Of a stretch of DNA of 13,245 nucleotides, positions 1 to 7,663 are shown piece by piece. This stretch comes from Glomus cerebriforme (Eukaryota; Glomeromycota; Glomeromycetes; Glomerales; Glomeraceae), in assembly GCA_003550305.1 (NCBI GenBank), contig QKYT01000001.1, forward strand, positions 57,140-70,384. Reading direction: 5' to 3'. Under the pieces are notes generated by a model. It searched no databases. It was given only the letters and a program-made list of their open reading frames with translations, and was not told the origin of the DNA. Both the position numbers and the translations under genes were made by a program. Position 1 is the stretch's first letter; the number at the start of each line of letters is the position of its first letter.

Positions 1-232
1 TATTTATTTATATAAAGTAATCATACAATTTTTATATAAAATGTGATCACATATTTGGTATTGTGTAATGAAATCATTCTTATAACGAAGGACTGATCAG
101 TTCGGACGCCAACTTGTTATATTGAGTCGTACTGTAACAAATTAAAGATCTTTCAACTTTGATTCAACTCAATTGACCCAAACTTGTTCAGAGGTCTAAT
201 TAATACAAGTTTTTTACAAAAAAAATTGGTAA

Positions 233-374
233 ATCGGTTCAGTTTTTGGTATTTATCGACCGGTATCGGTTTGGTCAAAAACTGAACTGAATGTTTCAGT
301 AAATTACTGATACTGATACTGATAATTTCAGTTCGGTATCAGTTTTGGCAAATATTGAAGCGAACTGAACCGAT
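233..374. repeat. Foldback (MITE-like) repeat with 12-bp terminal inverted repeats
   Basis: The 12 bases ATCGGTTCAGTT at 233-244 are matched exactly in inverted orientation by AACTGAACCGAT at 363-374. Inside are further inverted pieces, such as CAGTTTTTG near 240 against CAAAAACTG near 276, and a triple run of the hexamer TACTGA near 305-322. The block can therefore fold back on itself in several ways. It is non-coding. It lies directly next to the 3' break of the SAM-domain relic (386). It may be a miniature inverted-repeat element or a diverged simple satellite. I see no clear target-site duplication, so the mobile-element reading is an inference. Confidence 0.5.
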
Positions 375-385
375 CAGAGCCCTAC

Positions 386-633
386 TTTTAATATCTTAGC
401 TTGTTTTTCAAGCTTCATAGCAGGTCCTTGCTTTATACTATCCTTTATAAACTTTCTTTCGGTCATGTCTGGGAAGGTTTGGCCATCAATTTCTGCTTAT
501 GAAAGATCTTGAAATCATCCTCATCAAGATTTATGTCCAGATCACGTAAAAAAATAATGAGGGTCTCGGTATTCCAGTTTTTGACCAAAGTGAAGTGAGT
601 TGAAGTTGCAGAAGAATGAAAAAAATATGTATA
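386..633 (-). pseudogene. SAM-like domain protein, truncated relic
   Basis: On the minus strand the frame from about 633 reads SATSTHFTLVKNWNTETL, then LDEDDFKIFHKQ. After a single-base frame change near 489-502 it continues EIDGQTFPDMTERKF and GPAMKLEKQAKILK. The pattern of Trp, a helix, a DEDDF helix start, a GxxFxxMTE turn and a final basic helix fits a sterile alpha motif (SAM) domain of about 65-70 residues, which normally mediates protein-protein contacts. I recall similar N-terminal domains in many Rhizophagus proteins. No start codon is visible. A splice-donor-like GTAAGTTT lies at 643 on the same strand, so an upstream exon may have existed. The relic stops next to the foldback repeat; anything 3' of the domain is missing. 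Confidence 0.6.
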
Positions 634-1187
634 CCAAACTTACCTTCTACAGTCTATGGTCTTTTTATAAATAAGAGACGCACTAGAGTTTGTTTTTTAG
701 AAAGAGGCACGTAAATTTGTTTTTGTAACAATGCAGGTATCACAAATTGGCATATTGCTATTTTAGTGTGATTAGCATTATGTTATTCAGGAGCTAATCC
801 AGAATAGGCAGATCATAATTTTATTTTGCATAAACCTACAGGTAGTATATTTTACTAGATGGATCAGAAATTTATGTCGCACATGCCTACATGTATTGGC
901 CATGAGGCGTGGACAATATATTATTTTATTAAGACAATATTTGAGATCTGGGTCAAGAACTGATCTGGAAAATTCAGCAGGTGATATATTTCATGCATAG
1001 CACCTTCAACCAATTTTACTAGGTGATCATGCATGCAGATTATATAGCTATTATTTCGCAAAAAAATAAAGTATAAGCTATGTTTGGCTAAATATAATTA
1101 AGATACATAATACTAATATTCAATTGAAAGATATTGCAAAGTGTTTGCAAAGCGCCTTAATGGCTAATGGCTAAATCTATTTTCTTC
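634..1187. other. Intergenic, no gene seen
   Basis: AT-rich stretch between two minus-strand relics. I read both strands and found no frame with protein-like composition longer than a few dozen codons, no tRNA-like cloverleaf and no long repeat. Small motifs such as two GATCTGG copies near 944 and 963 are too short to interpret. Confidence 0.5.
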
Positions 1188-2457
1188 CTACATTCGTACA
1201 GAATCAAAATATGCTTCAGCAAGATCATCCAAAGTAGTTCTGCTAGAAATATTAGGCATATTTGATCGATTGTTTCAAAGATTTCTAATCTCAGGTGCAC
1301 TTGCACTACATTGCATTAATGCAACAGGTTTTTGTGGTAATGGAGGAGGAGTTGGCCCATTTAGTGCTTCAGATTTTTGGTTCAACACATGATAAGAAAT
1401 TGGCAAAACCATTTTTTGCCCAGTATTAGTAATACAAACTGGCTCAAATTTTGGAGCACTTGGCATAGTATTTTCTGCTATAGTTGCTTTGGCCAAAAAA
1501 TAAGCTTCATAGCTGATTGAACGAGTATCATAATTATATGATATCAATGCCAATTTATCCTTTTCTGAGTGTGAGGTAGATTGGGAGAAAAGCTTTAGAT
1601 GAAGATGATTAATTTTAGCCTCTTCTTCTAATATATATTGTTTATATAGCCAGATAGTAGATTCTCTTTCATCAATAGATTGGAGAATTTCTTTTCTTCT
1701 TGCATGTTCGTTTGAAATAATATTTCTATTAATACATCTCTTAAAGTGGTTATCTTGATAGAGACAAGCACTAGAATAAGCATTTTCAGGTATGAAAACT
1801 AAGGAGTCACATACAGTACAATATATATAACTTCATTGGAAAATTGCTCTCTCTACCGTTTTCATAAAACTTTCCATATATTTTAATATATCCATTCTTA
1901 GAAAAGATTCTTGGATTCTCTTCTAGTATTTTTCTAAATGGATTACGAACACGAGAGCATCACATTTCTGATGTTTCATGATCATATCGATCACCTAAAA
2001 GACATAATGCTTCTAATATTCTTTGATATTCTTCAAAGTTTGCATTATCAAGTCTAACTGAACTATACTGTTTTAGTAGATTATAACGATTTTAAAGTAT
2101 TTTATCGATTTTAGCTGATTTAGCAATATTATACTATAATAAAACCATATTCATTTTTATTCGATTGTTCTGGTGAAAACAGATTCATATTTTTTGATTC
2201 AGTTAAATTAAACCCAATCGGACGGCTAAATTATGCACAGCGTCTTCGGCTAAAATTTGTACCACATGAGATCCCTGCCAGTTCCTCAATAGTTCTAAAA
2301 GAGTTTCAGGAGCTAGTGAGTTTCTATGCACAGCACCTTGTTTGAAGAACACCTCTGGCCTGGCTAAATCATGAGATGATCGTCCAACCAGGTTTCAGAT
2401 TTTTTCTTTAACCAGATAAGCATAACGGGAATTCAGGAAATATATTAATAAAAGCAT
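1188..2457 (-). pseudogene. Unknown fungal protein family with a CxxC motif, broken
   Basis: The coding signal runs from ATG 2457 to TAG 1188. The frame from 2457 reads RYAYLVKEKI, a TGA at 2397-2395, then NLVGRSSHDLARPEVFFKQ and LLELLRNWQGSHVVQILAED. After a frame change near 2205 it reads NLTESKNMNLFSPEQSN. The first frame resumes with RYNLLKQYSSVRLDNANFEE, with TAA at 2094 and TGA at 1962. Another frame change near 1850 leads to a TGA at 1835, followed by 185 open codons holding YCTVCDSLVFIPENAYSSAC, a DERESTIWLYKQYILEEEA helix and a proline run (PTPPPLPQKP). A TGA at 1277 precedes the tail LDDLAEAYFDSVRM and its natural stop. The CTVC plus later cysteines could bind zinc. I do not recognise a named domain. 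The start at 2457 is uncertain, because another frame there reads RVYAFINIFPEFPLCLSG. Confidence 0.6.
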
Positions 2458-2694
2458 AAACCCGATCTGATAGTTTTTAAGACAGATCAATATACTTCAT
2501 TTTATAGATGCTACAGATGAGCAGTTCACAAAAAATATACTGTAATACAAATTATAATAAAATAGTAATCACTAGCCCGATATAGGCGAATACAAATACT
2601 TTATTAGCGCTTTACAATACTGTATATAAAAAAAATGCTGAACTGTGAGATCATGACCATCATCACCATCATGGAATTTTGATCTGGCTAATTT
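2458..2694. other. Intergenic with repeat block A
   Basis: Non-coding AT-rich spacer between the 3' end of the RING relic (2695) and the 5' end of the next minus-strand relic (2457). It holds the 48-base block A and, just after it, a short run of CAT and ATC triplets (2651-2672). No other structure is evident. Confidence 0.5.
2610..2657 (+). repeat. 48-bp dispersed repeat, copy A
   Basis: This block matches 6858-6905 in the same orientation without gaps, at 41 of 48 positions by my count. It begins CTTTACAATA and ends GAGATCATGAC, with an A-run in the middle. Similarity weakens outside these limits. Both copies lie between the 3' end of one minus-strand relic and the 5' end of the next. It could be a shared promoter or terminator piece, or an end of a mobile element. 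Confidence 0.6.
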
Positions 2695-4212
2695 TTAACT
2701 ATTATTTTTCCTAACCTCAGACACAACGTATTTAATGTTATCCTCACTTAAATTTGAAATAGAATTTGCTGTAAATGATTTAACTCATTTTATATATGTC
2801 ATCCATTGAATTTTATCATTACTAAGGTGGAAAAAGAGATCGTAAACCTTCCTCGTTCTTTCTGCTTTTTCTGGAGTGTATTTTTTTTTAACTTCTTTTG
2901 GAAGCTGATTCCTAATCTCAGTATAAACCATCTTCGGGACCTCATGATCCTCATTCATTTTTCTATGGTGGACAAGACACTTCTCTAGCTCTTCTCTGAA
3001 GTTGTAATAGGCTAATATCAGTTCGTGATATGCGTTTTCACTTTGCTCTTCAGCATTGGAATTTTTTAAATACAGGTCAAAAAAGTTTGGGCATCTTCAA
3101 CTTCCTGTATAGATTCTTTATGAAGACCTTTCTTTTCCTTAATTTTAGAGATTTGAGTGATATCAGAAGACAATTCCCAGATAAGCCTTTTTAATACGAT
3201 AGAGTCATCTTCCTTAATCTTTTTCTTGGATTTTTTGCTGGAGGAAGAATCCGTAGCTTCATTAGCCCGTTTTTTACCCTTAGAGGAGCTTTGAATCTCA
3301 GGTTAACTTGATTCTTTCTTCTCACCATCTCCATCCTCATCTATATTCACATCATCATCCACATTTACATCATCATCATTCACATCCGCGTCTATTTCGT
3401 CAGTTGATGGACAGATAGGACATAGTTTGTGTAGATTATCAATACAGGCATAGTGCACAATATGTTTACAGATTAAATATATGAGAGGTTTTGAAGGCTC
3501 TTGAGGTTAAAGGGGGAAACAAATAGAGCTTACGGGTGAAAGTCATGAAGAAAGGTCTTTGGAACATTTGGCGCATCTTAAATAACTTTAACTGGTTGGA
3601 ATCCTGTATTCTCAACCCCCTCCATCCGTAAGATTGGTGAAGATAGGATAAAGCTTTCATTTATCCTGTTGGTTAAGGCTGAAATTTCACTCGATTGGGA
3701 TGGTAGAAGGAAATGGTTCCATGATATCAACATTTATTTCACAATCAGGAAATGGGCATGTATTTGGCATGGTCAGCAGAAGCTTTTTCTCAATGCATAT
3801 CCTGTGAAAAGTGTGGCCACAGCTGAGGATAGTAATCACCTTCAGAGGTCGTGTTAAAATTTCATTATTACATTCTGAACATTGGTCTAGCTCTGGAATT
3901 TCCTTATTCATTACGATATCATCTTCGAGATTTTTCAAGATATTATAAGTCAAGAGACGAGTTGACAGATTCTGAAGTTTTGCCTTTTTTTCTCAACGTC
4001 CTGCTTAGTTTCAAAGTTGACATACTGGATACACTAGCATTGTCAATTTCTTGTCAGCCAGCCCCATATTTTATAGCACTTATAAATCCACAGGAGAAAC
4101 CATTCACTGGATTTTCACCTGCAATTACGCACTGCATTTTGTTATTCAATAGTCTCCTTGCAAATCGATAAAAAATGACTTCAGGATTAGCATAGATATC
4201 CCAAATTCTCAT
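2695..4212 (-). pseudogene. Two-RING protein with shared C-terminal helical module, broken
   Basis: ATG 4212 opens MRIWDIYANPEVIFYRF, with a TGA at 4056 and a frame change near 3953. Then follows RING 1 (about 3881-3738): CSEC, SCGHTFHRIC, and CPFPDC, whose last pair is spaced by four residues instead of two. In the same frame, with several stops from 3689 down, comes RING 2 (about 3600-3410): CAKC, LICKHIVHYACID, KLCPIC, a C3H2C3 arrangement. Next are an acidic Asp/Asn repeat (3331-3393) and lysine-rich nuclear-localisation-like runs (KKR, KKSKKK, 3210-3290). A T-run frameshift near 3078 leads to the tail AYHELILAYYNFREELEK, AERTRKVYDLF, DKIQ and VKSFTANSISNLSEDN (TGA inside), ending at TAA 2697. 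RING proteins usually act as ubiquitin E3 ligases or scaffolds; that role here is inference. At least three frame changes and about eight stops make it non-functional. Confidence 0.7.
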
Positions 4213-4317
4213 TACCTACGGTGCGAAATAAGCGATTGCCAGAAAAAATATCCATACCCAAATACTATTTATTAATATCTAAGAAATCGGGCGTCAGGGA
4301 AAATTGCCAAGAAATTT

Positions 4318-4323
4318 TTTATT
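4318..4323 (-). promoter_or_regulatory. Possible poly(A) signal of zinc relic copy 1
   Basis: AATAAA on the minus strand, within GCATATGCTAATAAAAAA, about 140 bases 3' of the stop at 4461. The same context, GCATATATTAATAAAG, occurs 3' of the paralogous copy 2, which supports a conserved 3' end. In such AT-rich DNA the hexamer alone proves little. Confidence 0.35.
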
Positions 4324-4460
4324 AGCATATGCAAAAAATAAACACAAAAGTTTGGGACGTAATCCTGGGATACATGCAAAAAAAATGTGTTCTTACATCA
4401 CACAGCCCTATTCTTCGGCAAGAATTTTTCTGATATAATACTGCGCTGAGTGATAGTCTC

Positions 4461-4692
4461 TCATATGACCATGATTGCGTACTTGAACTGTTGCAAGTAA
4501 GGCAATATTCTGTTCCATTTCTATACCATTCGCCATGCAATCTGTAATTCCCATATTTTCCATCGCAGATAAGGCATAATGAATCCCACAACTGAACTAA
4601 TACAAAATTATAATTATCAATTTCAAAATTTTAAGTATGTGAAATGCTCTAACGTGATCTTGATAATTGATTCTGGATCAGATTTGATTTCA
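4461..4692 (-). pseudogene. Small four-cysteine zinc protein, copy 1, truncated
   Basis: The minus strand reads IEIKSDPESIIKITLEHF and TYLKF, then a TGA, a second TGA and a one-base shift. It continues YNFVLVQLWDSLCLICDGK, GNYRLHGEWYRNGTEYCLTC and, after another shift, FKYAIMV to a TGA at 4463-4461. Two CxxC pairs (CLIC, CLTC) form a likely four-cysteine zinc site. It aligns base for base with copy 2 (7036-7330) but lacks the N-terminal half, and it is 18 codons shorter between the two CxxC pairs. Similarity to copy 2 ends near 4692. The function of the family is unknown to me. I recall similar short zinc proteins in Rhizophagus, unverified. Confidence 0.6.
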
Positions 4693-5036
4693 ATAGCATT
4701 GCGAACAACTAATTTTGTGAGCATGCAAAGCCTTACGGCTATTGCATTATATGATATTAATAAAAAATTTCTAACTACTGGAAATATATACGAGAATAAG
4801 AGATTTCTTCTCCCAATAAAATGTAGCTTTAAAGGATGATTTATTCAATGCTTTACTTTTACATATAGTTGTGACTTATTACATTTACTCAATAAAAAAG
4901 TTAACTGTTACATTAATAGAAAACAATGAAAATAATTAAAATAATTAGCAATTTATAACTATTACATTAGTAGAAAATAATTAAGCAATAGAAGATCTAT
5001 TTGTTACAATTTAATTGCATTTAACGTTCAGCAGTT
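4693..5036. other. Intergenic, direct repeats only
   Basis: AT-rich spacer between zinc copy 1 and the 3' end of the SAM-nuclease gene. It contains a 22-base imperfect direct repeat (listed separately). The plus strand is open across 4579-4839 with a protease-like DSG motif, but that part is the antisense of zinc copy 1 and is treated as a probable shadow. Confidence 0.45.
4902..4977. repeat. 22-bp direct repeat pair
   Basis: TAACTGTTACATTAATAGAAAA at 4902-4923 recurs with two or three changes at 4956-4977, 54 bases apart. It lies just 3' of the SAM-nuclease stop. It could be the remnant of a local duplication; no function is suggested. Confidence 0.5.
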
Positions 5037-6678
5037 TCATGGTTTATCACCTACTGCAACAATTTTTATAGTGTGGTTGGAACCTTTGGGAAATTTAATA
5101 CCATTTTCCCATTCACTTGGAATATTAATAATGGAAGGGACTTTCGGGACATATAATATTCCAACTAAATTGCACCTATAATCAGCTACTTTGTCACCAC
5201 CACTGTTCAACACTTCAATAGCGAATCCAAATACTGCAAGTCTTATCAATAGTTGTCGGTAACCATGAAGTAGGTTCTTGGTCATTAGCTTGATTTCCCC
5301 TATCTCAATAGAAATATTTTTCATATCAAGATAACTTGTTGGCCACCTTCCACGAATGTCCAATTCAAGAACTTCATCGAATGGTGCCTAAAAAATTATA
5401 TATAACAAACAAGAGTTAATATATTATAACAATTTCAAATTACACTCTCAAAAGTGTATATAATAAATACATGATTGTTCTCTATAGCTATTTTTGGATC
5501 CATAATATATGAAGTGATCAGCATAACACCCAAGAATTTTGTATTTGTGAGATATAAACGATTTTCTGAACTGGTAGATTCTAATTGGCAAAATTAAGTT
5601 AAATTTTGATTTACTATCAAACTTTAGTCTAAATAAACTTACTCTTTTCATGAGCTTCCCAGACATTTAGAGCTTTTTCTGCTCTGTCAGCAAGGGTATT
5701 AAGACTTTTAATAAAATTTTTGTTTTGAGGTAATGAACGAATATATAATATTGATTCTTTAAGTTTCATTTTCATTTTTTTATTCTGTTCAAGAAGTGCA
5801 AAAAATTATGGTAAATAAGAACTATGTGCAAAAACCATCTCATAGTAGTTATATTCACTTACATAAATATAATTTGAAATTTTGTTAGCATGACTTGCTT
5901 GAATATACATTGAAGATTTGTACTTTAGTTTTTCATTGGAGAATTGTTTTCGTGGTAAAGAAAGTTGTGCAAGACCATTTAGATCATACACTTCAAACTT
6001 GGAGGGATAATGGGAACCATTTATTTTTGCAATTTCTAGACGAGCGAATGATTCATAAACGTTTCCTAATTCAGATCTAATAAGATCCATTTTGTCATCA
6101 AGATTTTTCAATGTAACTAAACCTGCATATATAGTTTAATAAAGGAAAAGGTTAATTAGAAGCAATAGATATCAAAAAATCAAGTCAGAATAGTTCACTC
6201 GCATCGAACAACTTATTATGATCACTTACCAGCAACAGGTTGCTCTATGATAACATGAATGTGTTTTTTGGGCAGGTTTAATGATAAGAAGCAGGAAAGA
6301 AAAGCACAAGAATAAGGAAGTATTTTGTATTATTGATAAATATGATAGAGGAAGACAGAAATACAATAAATATATCATGTTGACTATTTTTTTATACTCG
6401 CTTACCTCTATTAATTTGTTTAATCAATCTGCGATTACTGAAGCTGGTCCAAATAGTAGTTTGAATGGGTCAGAATCACAAGTGAGCTGTTCTTCTTTCA
6501 AACAAAGGAAGGCCTTACCGGTGACATTCTGGCCATATATTACAATAATATCATTCTCTTCAAGCTCTAGATCAGTTTTATTTCTTTGCAAAAATTGTTT
6601 AACATTATCTTGACTCCATCCTCTCACTACATCAGCTGTTGGGAGATTAGAGAGATTATATTCTGTAATGTTAGACAT
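5037..6678 (-). pseudogene. SAM domain plus PD-(D/E)XK nuclease-like protein, five exons, two premature stops
   Basis: My model is exon 1 6678-6406, exon 2 6242-6230 (13 nt), exon 3 6122-5643, exon 4 5580-5471, exon 5 5387-5037. All introns are GT-AG (163, 107, 62 and 83 nt) and the frame holds for 409 codons including the stop. Residues 1-85 form a SAM-like domain (VVRGWSQDNVKQFL, NVTGKAFLCLKEEQL). The middle is helical (NVYESFARLEIAK, NTLADRAEKALNVWEAHEK). Exon 5 looks like a PD-(D/E)XK nuclease core: D302 in ELDIRGRW, E323 and K325 in IEIGEIK, Q337 in YRQLLIRL. I recall this pairing in Rhizophagus, related to nuclease-type Crinkler-like proteins; the nuclease call is inferred from motifs. 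A TGA at 6426 (codon 85) and a TAA at 5808 (codon 201) interrupt it. A weaker donor, GTAATC, just before the TGA would splice it out. I chose ATG 6678 because the SAM fold starts there; ATG 6705 is also in frame. Confidence 0.7.
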
Positions 6679-6802
6679 GGCTATTCTTGGTTTTAAAAGT
6701 AGCACAAATAGATGAAGTCAGGAAAAAAAATTTTTTTTTGATGTATTTGGTATATATGAGAAATTGATTGTCACACAGATTGATCTGACTCATCAGTTGA
6801 TC

Positions 6803-6814
6803 AGTTGCGCAACT
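6803..6814. promoter_or_regulatory. 12-bp perfect palindrome upstream of the SAM-nuclease gene
   Basis: AGTTGCGCAACT reads the same on both strands and lies about 125 bases upstream of ATG 6678. A pair of near-identical TGTCACACAGATT and TGTCACACCAGATT motifs (near 6770 and 6833) flanks it. The position would suit a transcription-factor site, but there is no direct evidence. Confidence 0.3.
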
Positions 6815-6857
6815 AACTTAATACAGATATCTGTCACACCAGATTACAAAAATCATA

Positions 6858-6905
6858 CTTTACAATATTTCATATAAAAAAAGTGCTAAATTTTGAGATC
6901 ATGAC
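6858..6905 (+). repeat. 48-bp dispersed repeat, copy B
   Basis: Ungapped match to block A at 2610-2657. It lies 180 bases upstream of the SAM-nuclease start codon and about 130 bases downstream of the stop of zinc copy 2. Directly after it the sequence GATCATGACACACGTCATAGTC contains a TGAC/GTCA inverted pair, which block A lacks. Confidence 0.6.
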
Positions 6906-6975
6906 ACACGTCATAGTCTTGAGATTTTGTAGTTTTTACATATCAGGTGATAAGTGAGAAGCATATTCACAGTAC

Positions 6976-6981
6976 TTTATT
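6976..6981 (-). promoter_or_regulatory. Possible poly(A) signal of zinc relic copy 2
   Basis: AATAAA on the minus strand about 55 bases 3' of the TAG at 7036, in the context GCATATATTAATAAAG that is also found 3' of copy 1. Conservation between the copies is the main support. Confidence 0.4.
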
Positions 6982-7035
6982 AATATATGCAAATGATGAA
7001 AAAATAAATATAAATGAGAGTATACGACAAAGCTT

Positions 7036-7548
7036 CTATGCTACGATTGCAAACTTGAGTTTATTGCTTAAAGTATTGCAGGTAAGACAATATTCCAACT
7101 TATCTTGGGATAGCAACTTCGCTAATTCAGGATTATAAGGGAACTGATTTCCATTTTCGCAGTACCATAAGCCATGTAATCCATAATTTCCATGTTTTCC
7201 ATTGCAGATAGGACATGATGAGCTCCATGGCTGAGGTGATACAAAATTATAATATTTCAGAATTTCAAGTATGTAAAATGCTCTAATACGAATTTGATAA
7301 TTAACTCTGAATCAGGTTTGACTTCAAAGGTGATAGGCCCTTTTTCTTCACATTGCTCACTGGAGAAGGGAAAAGATAAATCAGATATTTTGTTTTCTGG
7401 CTTCGAATTTATGGCTCATGCCCAGTTTCTTTTTTATATTTTTGTATAAGCTGGACCGAATCTTATCTGTTAAAATGCTTGGTAACCCAGTTAATTTGGC
7501 ATGCCAATCCAGGTATTCAGGAGTTAATATTTTATCAGACTTGGTCAT
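7036..7548 (-). pseudogene. Small four-cysteine zinc protein, copy 2, broken
   Basis: ATG 7548 opens MTKSDKILTPEYLDWHAKL, TGLPSILTDKIRSSLYK, a strongly protein-like N-terminus. A-rich frameshifts near 7435-7455 follow, then INSKPENKISDLSFPF, EEKGPITFEVKPDSELII and LEHFTYLKF, a TGA, and a one-base loss. It continues YNFVSPQPWSSSCPICNGK, GNYGLHGLWYCENGNQFPYN, LEYCLTCNTLSNKLKFAIVA and the natural TAG 7038-7036. CPIC and CLTC form a likely zinc site. Compared with copy 1 this copy keeps the N-terminal half and an extra 18 codons between the two CxxC pairs. At least three lesions make it non-functional. The family function is unknown; I recall relatives in Rhizophagus whose N-terminus is followed by variable C-terminal zinc segments. 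Confidence 0.7.
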
Positions 7549-7663
7549 GTTGCCTTTTTTTATAATTGCAAATCAATCTAATTAGGTAATAGTTGACATA
7601 TGTAAAAATATCACAATAAATAATAAAGTGCCAGTTGGCAAATGTAGTCACAAAGTGACCTGA

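Noticed and set aside
41..52. 12-bp palindrome ATGTGATCACAT
   Set aside because: A perfect palindrome, but with no gene start nearby and in AT-rich sequence where such palindromes arise by chance.
3331..3393. CATCATCATCAC-type microsatellite
   Set aside because: It is in frame with the RING relic and encodes an Asp/Asn-rich acidic stretch, so it is part of the coding relic, not an independent repeat.
3851..4171. 106-codon open frame on the plus strand
   Set aside because: It is the antisense of the N-terminal part of the RING relic, which has recognisable protein motifs on the minus strand; the plus product has no domain character.
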